Assembly (NCBI RefSeq): GCF_002803515.1
Contig: NZ_PHQX01000001.1
Span: 434,001 to 498,000 of the forward strand
Origin: Stenotrophomonas lactitubi
GTDB taxonomy: Bacteria; Pseudomonadota; Gammaproteobacteria; Xanthomonadales; Xanthomonadaceae
Length of the DNA stretch: 64,000 nucleotides
Reading direction: 5' to 3'
Shown: positions 39,250-48,896 of the stretch, one piece after another
Numbering within the stretch: position 1 is the stretch's first letter
How the letters are laid out: every line of letters starts with the position of its first letter
Made by a program: the position numbers and the translations under genes
The notes under the pieces: model-generated
The model's input: the letters and a program-made list of their open reading frames with translations, nothing else
The model's database searches: none
What the model was told of the DNA's origin: nothing

Positions 39250-40418
39250 TCCTGTCCCCGGAAGCGGAAATCGCGCAGTTCCTGCGTCGGCTGAAGTACA
39301 TCCTGCTGGCGGGCCTGATCGGCTGGATCGTCTGGCTGCTGGCACCGATCCTGACCCCGTTCGTGCTGGCGCTGGCGCTGGCCTGGCTGGGCGATCCGCT
39401 GGTGGACCGCATCGAGGCCACCGGCCGCTCGCGCATGACCGGCGTGGTGCTGGTGTTCGTGGCGATGGTGCTGGTGATCGTCGCGCTGCTGCTGGTGCTG
39501 GTGCCGATGATCGAGCGCCAGATCACGACCTTGATCGCAGCGGCGCCGCAGGCGCAGGCCTGGTTGATGGAGAAGGGCATTCCCTGGTTCGAGCAGAAGA
39601 CCGGGCTGGAAGTGATGCAGTGGATGGACCCGGACCGACTGATCGAGTGGGTGCGCAGCCATTGGCAGCAGGCCGGCGGGTTCGCAACGACCTTCATGGG
39701 CTACGTATCGCGCTCGGGCTTCACGGTGGTCACCTGGGTGGTCAACCTGTTGCTGCTGCCGATCCTGGCGTTCTACTTTCTGCGCGATTGGGACAAGCTG
39801 GTCGAGCGCGTGGCATCGGTGATTCCGCGCAACCAGATCGGCACGATCACCGCGCTGGCGCGTGAATCCAATGAAGTGCTCGGTGCGTTCATCCGCGGGC
39901 AGTTCCTGGTGATGCTGGCGCTGGGCGTGATCTACGCCGGTGGCCTGTCGCTGGTCGGGCTCAAGCTGGGCCTGTTGATCGGCCTGATCGCCGGCCTGAT
40001 CAGCTTCATTCCCTACCTGGGCGCGACTACCGGCATCCTGATGGCGATCGTGGCTGCGCTGGTGCAGGCGCAGGGGTTCGACCTGAAGCTGCTGATCCTG
40101 GTCGGCGTGGTGTTCACCGTCGGCCAGCTGCTGGAGAGCTACGTGCTGACCCCGCGCATCGTCGGCGACAAGATCGGCCTGCACCCGGTGGCGGTGATCT
40201 TCGCGGTGATGGCCGGTGGCCAGCTGTTCGGCTTCCTCGGCATGCTGCTGGCACTGCCGGTGGCGGCGGTGAGCAACGTTCTGTTGCGCTATGCGCACCA
40301 GCGCTACCGGCAGAGTGAGCTGTATGCCGGCGAGAAGCCCGCGATCGTGCTTGATGGCGTGATCGACCAGCCCCATATCATCGTGCCTGGCAATGACAAG
40401 GGTCCGGAACTGAAGTGA
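39246..40418 (+). CDS. AI-2E-family (PerM-like) membrane protein
   Basis: A 390-residue protein with about eight membrane segments and a central amphipathic region, as in the AI-2E transporter/PerM superfamily. GLISFIPYLGATTGILMAIVAALVQ and VLTPRIVGDKIGLHPVAVIFAVMAGGQLFGFLGMLLALPVAA are characteristic. The substrate is not known; AI-2 export is only a family label. Coupled at both ends by 4-base overlaps. Confidence 0.88.
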   Translation: MILSPEAEIAQFLRRLKYILLAGLIGWIVWLLAPILTPFVLALALAWLGDPLVDRIEATGRSRMTGVVLVFVAMVLVIVALLLVLVPMIERQITTLIAAAPQAQAWLMEKGIPWFEQKTGLEVMQWMDPDRLIEWVRSHWQQAGGFATTFMGYVSRSGFTVVTWVVNLLLLPILAFYFLRDWDKLVERVASVIPRNQIGTITALARESNEVLGAFIRGQFLVMLALGVIYAGGLSLVGLKLGLLIGLIAGLISFIPYLGATTGILMAIVAALVQAQGFDLKLLILVGVVFTVGQLLESYVLTPRIVGDKIGLHPVAVIFAVMAGGQLFGFLGMLLALPVAAVSNVLLRYAHQRYRQSELYAGEKPAIVLDGVIDQPHIIVPGNDKGPELK

Positions 40419-41125
40419 TTGGTGTGCCGCAACTTCCGCTGGCCCTGCATTACCCGCGGGATCAGCGCCTGGAGAGCTTCATCGGTGCGCCGGACGGCGC
40501 GCTGGCGCAGCTGCGTGCCATCGCGGTAGGGGCCAGCCACGATTGGATCTACCTGGAAGGCGCGGCCGGCACCGGCAAGACCCATCAGGCGCTGGCGATG
40601 TGTTCCAGCGCCGAGCAGGCCGGGCGCCTGCCGACCTACGTGCCGCTGGCCAGTGTGGTTGGCCGGGTGCGGGTGGCGCTGGAAGGACTGGAGCAGCGCG
40701 AGCTGGTGGCGCTGGATGGCCTGGATGCGGTGGCGGGCAACCGCGAGGACGAAATCGCGCTGTTCGATTTCCATAACCGCGCGCGCGCTGCCGACGTGAC
40801 GGTGCTGTACACCGCGCAGAAGTCGCCCGGCGAACTGGGTCTGGTGTTGCCGGACCTGCGTTCGCGCCTGGGCCAATGCGTGCGCGTGCTGCTGCAGCCG
40901 CTGGACGAGGAAGGCCGAGCAGCGGTGCTGCGCGAGCGCGCGCTGCGCCGTGGGCTGGCGATCGACGAGGCCGCCATCGAGTGGCTGCTGTCGCACACCG
41001 GCCGCGAGCTGGGTGGGCTGATCACGCTGCTGGATTGGCTGGATCGCGAATCGCTGGCGGCGAAGCGGCGGATCACCGTGCCGTTCCTGCGCCAGGTACT
41101 GGAAGAAGGCCGTCCTCGTTACTGA
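40415..41125 (+). CDS. hda: DnaA regulatory inactivator Hda
   Basis: A 236-residue AAA+ protein related to DnaA without the DNA-binding domain. N-terminal clamp-binding type sequence PQLPLAL (5-11), Walker A GAAGTGKT (49-56), VALDGLDAVAG as Walker B, and DLRSRLGQC. With the sliding clamp it stimulates ATP hydrolysis by DnaA. GTG start overlaps the permease stop. Confidence 0.93.
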   Translation: MIGVPQLPLALHYPRDQRLESFIGAPDGALAQLRAIAVGASHDWIYLEGAAGTGKTHQALAMCSSAEQAGRLPTYVPLASVVGRVRVALEGLEQRELVALDGLDAVAGNREDEIALFDFHNRARAADVTVLYTAQKSPGELGLVLPDLRSRLGQCVRVLLQPLDEEGRAAVLRERALRRGLAIDEAAIEWLLSHTGRELGGLITLLDWLDRESLAAKRRITVPFLRQVLEEGRPRY

Positions 41126-41213
41126 GGGATGTTGTTCGGCAGGGCTGCGCCCTGCACCCGCCGAAGCCAGGGCAACGTCAACGTCAACGTCAAAAGCGGG
41201 CTATCCGTGGGAT

Positions 41214-41315
41214 GGCGGGGTGGCTCAGGTTGCGGGGGACGGCGCAAGTACGTCCATGTAGCCTCGGTCGCGCCATCCATGGCGCTCACGCCCCCGCAAC
41301 CTGAGCCACCCCGCC
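41214..41315 (-). repeat. Long hairpin repeat, copy 4
   Basis: Arms 41214-41238 and 41291-41315 pair perfectly over 25 bp. Read on the minus strand the core has GCGCCA/TGGCGC around TGGA, then GACCGAGGC and ACATGGACGTACTTGC. Outer arms resemble copy 1 but several paired positions differ and stay complementary. CAACGTCAACGTCAACGTC precedes it. The 41126-41652 gap holds two long hairpins and two REPs and no gene. Confidence 0.8.
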
Positions 41316-41364
41316 TTCGACAGGTTCCCGCGATCTGTCGGGACCGCGTACTGCACTGCTGTTG

Positions 41365-41427
41365 GTGGGTGTCGACCTTGGTCGACACGTGTCTTGCTTG
41401 TGGTGGGTGACGACCGTTGGTCGTCAC
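41365..41427. repeat. Two GTGGGTG-type REPs
   Basis: Copies at 41365-41388 (TGTCGACC stem) and 41403-41427 (TGACGACC stem) in direct orientation between the two long hairpins. Confidence 0.75.
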
Positions 41428-41505
41428 CAGAGCAAGCGTAGCGAAGTGACCCGCTTCTGCTTTTCTTTCTTTTTCCGTGGCTGGACGCACACGGAAACTG
41501 TCAGA

Positions 41506-41611
41506 GGCCGGGCGGGGTGGGCTGCGCAGGGGCGTGAGCCGCATGGATGCGGCGACCGAGCTTGCAGGGACGTACTTGCAGCGCCCCCTGCGCAGCCCAT
41601 CCCGCCCGGCC
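41506..41611 (+). repeat. Long hairpin repeat, copy 5
   Basis: Arms 41506-41534 and 41582-41611 pair with one bulged C and one G-T wobble. Core GCCGCA/TGCGGC around TGGA, GACCGAGC, GCAGGGACGTACTTGC. The whole element, about 41440-41670 with T-rich leader and CCACGAGGGGCT tail, matches copy 2 and runs into the last codons of murU. A stem T-A pair in copy 2 is a C-G pair here. Confidence 0.8.
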
Positions 41612-41652
41612 AAGCAAGGCTTCTGCTCTGAAGACGTCCAACCACGAGGGGC

Positions 41653-42363
41653 TCAGCCGTTCGCGGCCAACTCAACGTCCAGCGCACGCAGGCGATCAAC
41701 GGTCCCGACATCCGTCCAGCGACCGCGATGATGCTGACCGCTGATCCGCCCCTGTGCCATGAAATGCTTCTGCAACGGCACCACCGAAAACTTCGGTGGC
41801 ACGCGCTCGCTGCCAGGTGCCTCGCCGATCACCGCGCGCCAATCGGCCACGATCGACGGACGATAGACGCCGATGCCGGCATAGGTCAGGCACGGACCTT
41901 CGCGGTCGTGGTGCAGCACGCCGTGCGCGTCCAGCCGGTAGTCACCGGCGGGGTGCTGTGCCGGGTTGTCGACCAGCACCAGATGCGCTTCGCCGGCCGG
42001 TTCACGCGGCAGCGTGGCGAAATCGAAATCGGTCCAGATATCGCCGTTCACCACCAGGAACGGATCGTCCCCCAGCGCCGGTAGCGCATTGAGGATGCCG
42101 CCACCGGTTTCCAGCGGGGTATCGCCTTCGTGCATGAAATGCAGCTGCAGGCCCCATTGGCGACCATCGCCCAATGTCGCCGGAAACTGCTCGGCGAGCC
42201 AAGCGGTGTTGATCACCACGTCGCGGATGCCGAATGCAGCCAATCGCTCCAGGTGCCACACGATCAGTGGTTTGCCGGCCACTGCCAGCAGCGGCTTGGG
42301 CGTGTGCAGGGTCAATGGACGCATGCGCTCGCCCAGGCCGGCGGCGAAAATCAGTGCCTTCAT
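41653..42363 (-). CDS. murU: MurNAc-1-phosphate uridylyltransferase
   Basis: A 236-residue nucleotidyltransferase with AAGLGERMRPLTLHTPKPLL at the N-terminus, VVNGDIWTDFDF as metal site and RWTDVGT near the end. With AmgK it converts recycled MurNAc to UDP-MurNAc, as shown in Pseudomonas. It follows amgK by 11 bases. The last codons overlap the tail of long hairpin repeat copy 5. Confidence 0.9.
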   Translation of the reverse strand: MKALIFAAGLGERMRPLTLHTPKPLLAVAGKPLIVWHLERLAAFGIRDVVINTAWLAEQFPATLGDGRQWGLQLHFMHEGDTPLETGGGILNALPALGDDPFLVVNGDIWTDFDFATLPREPAGEAHLVLVDNPAQHPAGDYRLDAHGVLHHDREGPCLTYAGIGVYRPSIVADWRAVIGEAPGSERVPPKFSVVPLQKHFMAQGRISGQHHRGRWTDVGTVDRLRALDVELAANG

Positions 42364-42374
42364 CGACGCGACCT

Positions 42375-43400
42375 TCAGCGCAGCACGCGCATCGGCGCGG
42401 CCAGCTCGGCCAGTGCCGGCTTGATCCGCATTTCCAGCAACTGCTGCAACGGTGCCAGTTCGCGGTAGCGCGGCAGCACTTCATCCAGGTAGGCGATGAA
42501 GCGCGGTGCGTCGTCCAGGTAGTGGCCCTTGTTGTCGCGGTAGCGCAGGCGGCAGAACAGGCCGAGGATCTTCACGTGGCGCTGGATGCCCATCCAGTCG
42601 GCATCGCGCAGGAAGGTGGCACGGTCGGGTACCGGCAGGCCGGCATCACGCGCGCGCTGGTGATACTGCGACAGCCATTCGTCCACGCGCTGCAGCGGCC
42701 AGCTCAGGAAGGCATCCTTGAACAGACTCACCGCGTCGTAGGCGATCGGGCCACGCACCAGATCCTGGAAATCCAGCACGGCCGGGCCGCCGTCCACCGG
42801 CATCAGGTTGCGCGGCATGTAGTCGCGGTGGGTCATCAGCTGGGCCTGGCCCAGCGCGTTGTCCATCAGCCGGCGGTGGACCAGCTGCAGGCCTTCGATC
42901 TCGCCGCAGTCCAGTTCAAGGCCAAGATGGCGCTGCAGGAACCACTCATCGAACAGGCCGGCATCACGCTGCAGCAGCGCTTCGCCGAACTGGCCGAAAT
43001 CGGCCGGCACCGGGATGGCCTGCAGGCGCAGCAGCTGCTCGATGGAGCGGCTGAACCACGCGTCGGCATTGCGTTCGTCGAGGATCTTCGCCAGCGTCGG
43101 GCCGCCCAGGTCTTCCAGCAGCAGGAAGCCGGCGTCGAGGTCCTGGGCAAGCAGCGCGGGTACGCGCAGGCCGTGATCGTGCAGCAGGCCACGCATGCGC
43201 AGCCACGGGGTGGGGTCTTCCAGCCCCGGCGGGGCGTCCATCACGATGTGGCTGCCGCGCTGGCTGGTGGTGCGCCAGTAGCTGCGCATGCCGGCGTCGA
43301 CCGAGGCGCGTTCGACCACGGCGTTGCCGTCGTCGAGCTGGGTACGGGCCCACTGCAGGCGCTGTGCGCTGCGCTGGGGATCAGAGGCGGGTTCGGTCAT
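42375..43400 (-). CDS. amgK: Anomeric MurNAc/GlcNAc kinase
   Basis: A 341-residue aminoglycoside-phosphotransferase-fold kinase. LLLEDLGGPTLA, the catalytic loop MTHRDYMPRNLMP and the metal aspartate in AVLDFQDLVRGPIAYD are seen. It supplies MurNAc-1-P for MurU. ATG 43400 is used because the upstream frame is not conserved. Confidence 0.9.
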   Translation of the reverse strand: MTEPASDPQRSAQRLQWARTQLDDGNAVVERASVDAGMRSYWRTTSQRGSHIVMDAPPGLEDPTPWLRMRGLLHDHGLRVPALLAQDLDAGFLLLEDLGGPTLAKILDERNADAWFSRSIEQLLRLQAIPVPADFGQFGEALLQRDAGLFDEWFLQRHLGLELDCGEIEGLQLVHRRLMDNALGQAQLMTHRDYMPRNLMPVDGGPAVLDFQDLVRGPIAYDAVSLFKDAFLSWPLQRVDEWLSQYHQRARDAGLPVPDRATFLRDADWMGIQRHVKILGLFCRLRYRDNKGHYLDDAPRFIAYLDEVLPRYRELAPLQQLLEMRIKPALAELAAPMRVLR

Positions 43401-43464
43401 GCAGGCATATCCGGGCGCGCCGGGCGCGCCAACGTCGGGGCAGAATGAAAAAGGAGGTGGCGGC

Positions 43465-43734
43465 TCAGCGGCGCCCGCTGAACAGGCGCAGGATCGCCAG
43501 CACGACGACCGCGCCCACGACCGCGCCGAGGAAGCCGGCCGGTTCACCGGGTGCGTACCAGCCCATGTACTGGCCGAACCAGCCGGCCAGCAGCGCGCCG
43601 ATGATGCCCAGCACGATGGTCAACAGGCAGCCCATGCGGTTGTTGCCGGGCATGAAGAAGCGTCCCAGCAGGCCGACGAAGAAGCCGACCAGGATGATGT
43701 AGAGCCAGCTGGTGCTGCCAAACAGACCGTTCAT
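43465..43734 (-). CDS. GlsB/YeaQ/YmgE family membrane protein
   Basis: An 89-residue protein with three hydrophobic segments and glycine-rich family motifs: VGFFVGLLGRFFMPGNN, TIVLGIIGALLAGWFGQYMGWY, GFLGAVVGAVVVLAILR. Associated with stress responses in enterobacteria; function not defined. Confidence 0.88.
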   Translation of the reverse strand: MNGLFGSTSWLYIILVGFFVGLLGRFFMPGNNRMGCLLTIVLGIIGALLAGWFGQYMGWYAPGEPAGFLGAVVGAVVVLAILRLFSGRR

Positions 43735-43803
43735 GCCATCAGTGCTCTCGAAGGATGGACGCAGCCTAGCAAGGCCGGGCTGCGTCCGTCACTGCGTGCT
43801 GGA

Positions 43804-45297
<1,494 letters not shown>

Positions 45298-45348
45298 CTG
45301 AAACTCCGGTTGCATGGCTGATCCGCCCATTCTACGCCTCGGTCAAGG

Positions 45349-45364
45349 GTAGGGTTTTCCCTAC
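45349..45364. promoter_or_regulatory. GTAGGG-TTTT-CCCTAC palindrome upstream of comEA/sRNA
   Basis: A perfect 6-bp inverted repeat around TTTT, in the divergent gap between the M20 gene and the comEA-like gene. It resembles sites for dimeric response regulators of the NarL/FixJ type. Its binder is unknown. It is the only clear operator-like sequence upstream of the comEA-sRNA unit. Confidence 0.45.
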
Positions 45365-45495
45365 ATCACGTCGGGTATTTGGCTGGCTTTTAGAAATCCG
45401 TGAACCCGATACGCTGTGTGCATGTGGTGACGGACACTGTTTCGACCGACGGGATTGCCGGTCGGGACGGTCAGAACCACAAGGAGATACACGTC

Positions 45496-45822
45496 GTGCC
45501 TTGGTTTGTCGTGTTGAGGGCGCTGGTGCTGGGAATGTGGATCACGGGAGCGCAAGCTGCCGAGCCGATCGACATCAACCGGGCCGATGCCCAAGCGCTG
45601 CAGCAGGGATTGACGATGGTCGGGGCCACCAAGGCAGCGGCGATCGTCGAGCACCGGCGCAGACACGGCCCGTTTCACCGCGTCGAGGACCTGACGCAGG
45701 TGAAGGGGATAGGGACATCGATCGTCGAACGGAATCGACGGCGGATCACCGTTGGCAGCAGGATGTTGCCCGCGGATCCGGTACCCGGATCGGTACCGGT
45801 GCGAACCGTACCCAGGCGCTGA
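45496..45822 (+). CDS. ComEA-like helix-hairpin-helix protein, exported
   Basis: A 108-residue protein: signal peptide (VPWFVVLRALVLGMWITGAQA), then a single ComEA-type helix-hairpin-helix pair (IDINRADAQALQQGLTMVGATKAAAIVEHR and VEDLTQVKGIGTSIVERN). GTG 45496 follows AAGGAG by 9 bases; an ATG at 45400 has no Shine-Dalgarno sequence. ComEA proteins bind incoming DNA in the periplasm, and pilT/pilU are elsewhere in this window. The conserved domain ends near 45757. The last 20 or so codons are encoded by the GGA-hairpin array and look unconserved. A leader hairpin (45446-45465) with GGGA in its loop precedes the start. Confidence 0.85.
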   Translation: MPWFVVLRALVLGMWITGAQAAEPIDINRADAQALQQGLTMVGATKAAAIVEHRRRHGPFHRVEDLTQVKGIGTSIVERNRRRITVGSRMLPADPVPGSVPVRTVPRR

Positions 45823-46095
45823 CAACAGGAAACGTCGGGACCGGCAGGATGCAGGTTCATTGGCTACGGACAGGATGCCCGTAACCACCGACCGTCGCAG
45901 GGATGCGACACCAATCACCAGGATGGTGGCATCACAGACCTGTGGAAGGGGCTGAGATACAAACAGGACAGACGCGGCCGCGTGCAGGATGCAACGCCGC
46001 CCCCGCTTCGCAGGATGCGAGGGGGTGGCAGCAGGCCGACAGGGACGTGACGATTGCCCGGTACGACACATGGCTGTGTCGCCGGGCAATTTCTT
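45723..46095 (+). ncRNA. Probable RsmA/CsrA-sequestering sRNA (CsrB/RsmY-like)
   Basis: A run of hairpins that put GGA in the loop: 45723-45740, 45754-45770, 45778-45799, 45838-45858, 45861-45887, 45894-45909, 45916-45928, 45980-45997 and 46003-46025. Six have a GGA triloop closed by CA/TG, giving six exact CAGGATG repeats (45759, 45845, 45871, 45919, 45985, 46011), plus CAGGGATG at 45898. CsrB repeats are CAGGA(U/C/A)G and the CsrA selection consensus ends ARGGAUG, so the fit is close. More GGAs lie between stems (45827, 45942, 45965). A strong terminator closes the unit. The 5' end is unknown: the RNA may start within comEA or be processed from its 3' end. Confidence 0.75.
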
Positions 46096-46096
46096 T
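46053..46096 (+). terminator. Rho-independent terminator of the GGA-hairpin RNA
   Basis: Stem ATTGCCCGG (46053-46061) with CCGGGCAAT (46082-46090), an inner stem GACACA/TGTGTC, then TTCTTTT. The T run is on the plus-strand side only, which fixes the direction of the upstream RNA. Confidence 0.93.
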
Positions 46097-46159
46097 TGGC
46101 GCAGCCACCACGCGCCCATGGTGTACGGTGAGGCCTTCGCATGGAATGGAACCTGCTGG

Positions 46160-47227
46160 ATGCACCTCCACCGTTTGACCCTGATGCTCGCCGTTGCCCT
46201 GGCACTGCCCTGCGCTGCACACGCGGCCGCCCCCTCCAAGCCGGTCGCGGCGACGGCTTCCGACGTACGCGGTCCGACCGACCTCAAGCCTGGCGAGTAC
46301 CTGTGGCACCCGGAGGTTTCGCCGGCCGGGCCGATCGTGCTGGTGGTGAGCCTGGATGAGCAGCGAGCCTATGTGTACCGCAACGGCATCGCCATCGGCC
46401 TGACCACGATCAGCTCGGGCAAGAGCGGCCATGAGACGCCGACCGGTGTGTTCACCATCCTGCAGAAGGACAAGGACCACCGTTCCAACCTCTACAACAG
46501 CGCACCCATGCCGTACATGCAGCGGCTGACCTGGGACGGCATCGCGCTGCACGGCGGCAGCCTGCCCGGGCACCCGGCCTCGCATGGCTGCGTGCGCCTG
46601 CCGCAGGCCTTCGCCCAGAAGCTGTTCAGCGAAACCAAGCGCGGCGATACGGTGGTCGTGGCCGATGCCAAGAGCGCGCCGATGACGCTGGCCTATCCGG
46701 CGGTGCTGGCGCCGGTGAATGCACGCGGACAGGCCCTGCCGGAAGGCGAGGCCGGCGCCCCGGACAAGGCGTGGTGGGATGATGCGGCCGCCCCCAGCGG
46801 GCAGGTCGGCATCCTGGTCAGCCTGCACGACCAGCGGCTGTACGTGCTGCGCGATGGCGTGATGATCGGTGAGTCGCCGTTGAAGGCCGACGCGCTGCCG
46901 GCGTTCCAGGGCACCACTCTGTTCGTGATGGGCCAGGGCTACAGCGATACGCCCAGCCCGCTTGACGCACAGCAGCGCCTGCACCAGTGGACGGCCTATC
47001 CGCTGCTGGGCCAGGACCGCGCCCAGGCCACGCCGGACCTGCTGGCCACCCCATCGCTGCCGATGGCGCTGCCGGCCGATTTCGCCCGCCAGCTGTACCA
47101 GGTGCTGGTGCCGGGCACGACCCTGCTGGTCACCTCGCTGCCGGCGGTGCGCCCAAGCGCGGCTGAATCGGGTATGCAGCCGGTCTTGGAATCGGAGCCG
47201 CCAGCGTCCACCCTCAAAGGATCCTGA
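46160..47227 (+). CDS. L,D-transpeptidase (YkuD)
   Basis: A 355-residue exported protein. Signal peptide LTLMLAVALALPCAAHA. The YkuD domain (about 58-170) ends in HGGSLPGHPASHGCVRLP with catalytic Cys144. A second, degenerate YkuD-like half (about 205-260, GQVGILVSLHDQRLYVLRDGVMIG) has lost the SHGC motif. It makes 3-3 cross-links or anchors proteins to peptidoglycan. ATG 46160 is chosen to place the signal peptide at the N-terminus; 46118 is an in-frame alternative. Confidence 0.9.
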   Translation: MHLHRLTLMLAVALALPCAAHAAAPSKPVAATASDVRGPTDLKPGEYLWHPEVSPAGPIVLVVSLDEQRAYVYRNGIAIGLTTISSGKSGHETPTGVFTILQKDKDHRSNLYNSAPMPYMQRLTWDGIALHGGSLPGHPASHGCVRLPQAFAQKLFSETKRGDTVVVADAKSAPMTLAYPAVLAPVNARGQALPEGEAGAPDKAWWDDAAAPSGQVGILVSLHDQRLYVLRDGVMIGESPLKADALPAFQGTTLFVMGQGYSDTPSPLDAQQRLHQWTAYPLLGQDRAQATPDLLATPSLPMALPADFARQLYQVLVPGTTLLVTSLPAVRPSAAESGMQPVLESEPPASTLKGS

Positions 47228-47238
47228 GACCTCCCTGC

Positions 47239-47970
47239 GTGCCCATGTCCACTTCCCGCTCGTGCCGGCTGGCCGCTGTTGGCCTGCTGGCGACTGTCAC
47301 CAGTGCGTCGGCATGGGCACAGACGCCTGTTGCCGCGATCAGTGCAGACGACCTCGCTGCACAGCTGGCACGCAGCGCGCCCAAGGCGGACCGCCGGGTG
47401 CTGCAGTTGGCCGCCCACGCCATGCGCTGCGCGCTGCAGCGGCCGGAACTGGGTGTCAGCGGCGAACGCCTGAGCGTGATCGATTACTCGCGGCCGTCCA
47501 CCGAGCCGCGGATGTGGGTCTTCGACCTGGCCCGCCAGCGGCTGTTGTTCGAGGAGTGGGTGGCGCACGGCCGCAACAGTGGCGAGAACCGCACCGAGCA
47601 CTTCTCCAACCGCGATGGCAGCTTCATGTCCAGCCTCGGCGCGTTCACCGCGCAGGAAACCTACATGGGCGGCAACGGCTACTCGCTGCGCTTGGCGGGG
47701 TTGGAGCCGGGTTTCAATGACCGCGCACGCGAGCGCGCCATCGTCATCCACGGGGCGCCGTATGTGAATCCCTCCACCGCACAGTTGCAGGGACGGTTGG
47801 GGCGCAGTCTCGGCTGTCCTGCGGTGCGGTTGTCGGTGGCCAAGCCGCTGATTGACGCGCTGCGAGGCGGCACGATGGTGTTCGCGTACTACCCCGACCA
47901 GGATTGGCTCAAGCACTCGCAGCTGCTGGGTGGCGATTGCGGTACGGCCGCGGGTCTTGCAACGCGTTGA
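47239..47970 (+). CDS. Murein L,D-transpeptidase catalytic-domain protein
   Basis: A 243-residue exported protein of the second YkuD type: AHGRNSGENRTEHFSNRDGSFMSSLGAF, AIVIHGAPYVNP and GRSLGCPAVR with the catalytic cysteine. Signal peptide ends ASAWAQ. It starts 11 bases after the other transpeptidase gene. The second in-frame ATG is at 47245. Confidence 0.87.
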   Translation: MPMSTSRSCRLAAVGLLATVTSASAWAQTPVAAISADDLAAQLARSAPKADRRVLQLAAHAMRCALQRPELGVSGERLSVIDYSRPSTEPRMWVFDLARQRLLFEEWVAHGRNSGENRTEHFSNRDGSFMSSLGAFTAQETYMGGNGYSLRLAGLEPGFNDRARERAIVIHGAPYVNPSTAQLQGRLGRSLGCPAVRLSVAKPLIDALRGGTMVFAYYPDQDWLKHSQLLGGDCGTAAGLATR

Positions 47971-48004
47971 TGCGTTGTGGCGCGCGGCGTGATGCAATGC
48001 GCGC

Positions 48005-48613
48005 ATGAACATCGACTCCCTGCTGCAGACTCCGAGCCAGGTGATTTCCAGCCTGGATTACCGCCGCGAACGCTGGCGCAACGGCCTCGGCTGGACCCGC
48101 GAGATCCTGCGGTTGCCGGCGCAGGGCGATGACTGGGCATTGCGCATGTCAGTAGCCGAAATCGAACAGGACGCCGCGTTTTCCGCGTTCCCGGGCGTCG
48201 AGCGCGAACTGGTGCTGCTGCAGGGCAATGGCGTGCGCCTGCGTTTCGAGGACGGCCGTGTAGCCGAAGTGCTGCCACCGCATGGGCGCGTGCGTTTTGC
48301 CGGCGAGGCCGCGTTGCATGGTGAACTGGTCGACGGCACCACTCACGATTTCAACCTGATGTGGAAGCGCGAGCTGCTGCAGGCCGAACTGCTGCATCGG
48401 CCACTGGTCGGCCCGATGTTCTTCTTCTGCGAGCCGGGTGTGGCGTGGGCCCTGCACCTGCTGGGTGGACAGGCCACGTTCGGCGCGGACAGTGGATTGC
48501 CTGCGATGCAGAGCGGCGATACCGCATGGTTGGCCGCCGGTGAGCGTCAGCGGCATGCGCTGCAGGGTGGTGGAGAGCTGCTTGCGATACGGGTAAGCGC
48601 CGCGGGCGGCTGA
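48005..48613 (+). CDS. HutD/Ves family protein
   Basis: A 202-residue bicupin-like protein with the HutD pattern WRNGLGWTREIL, ALRMSVAEIEQDAAFSAFPGVERELVLLQGNG and HDFNLMWKR. HutD is linked to histidine utilisation in Pseudomonas, but no hut genes are here, so its role is open. Confidence 0.88.
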   Translation: MNIDSLLQTPSQVISSLDYRRERWRNGLGWTREILRLPAQGDDWALRMSVAEIEQDAAFSAFPGVERELVLLQGNGVRLRFEDGRVAEVLPPHGRVRFAGEAALHGELVDGTTHDFNLMWKRELLQAELLHRPLVGPMFFFCEPGVAWALHLLGGQATFGADSGLPAMQSGDTAWLAAGERQRHALQGGGELLAIRVSAAGG

Positions 48614-48638
48614 GCCATCGTCGGCGCCCGGAGGCAAT

Positions 48639-48859
48639 CATCCACGCATGGCGTGGATCTACTGAAAATGCGGTCGCTGTGCTCCAGTAGATCCACGCCA
48701 TGCGTGGATGCGGTAGCCGAAACCGCGGCATGGTGCGAACCAAGGTTCGCACCCACCAGAAGCCGATTCACACCGACCGAAGCTGTTCAGTAGATCCACG
48801 CCATGCGTGGATGCAGTGGCCGATACCGCAGCATGGTGCGAACCAAGGTGCGCACCCAC
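48639..48859. repeat. Array of five REPs
   Basis: SMAG units at 48639-48662 (reverse), 48687-48710 and 48790-48813 (forward), alternating with GTGCGAACC-type palindromes at 48733-48756 and 48836-48859. They fill the 283-base gap between hutD and the flavoreductase gene; no gene is seen. Confidence 0.88.
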
Positions 48860-48896
48860 CAGAAGTCGGTGCGCACCCACCTGGAGACGGTTCGCC

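Noticed and set aside
45989..46159. N-terminal extension of the L,D-transpeptidase frame
   Set aside because: It would run through the GGA-hairpin array and terminator; the signal peptide begins at 46160.
48639..48859. Regularly spaced repeats as a CRISPR array
   Set aside because: Units are palindromic REPs of two families in both orientations with uneven spacing, and there are no cas genes.
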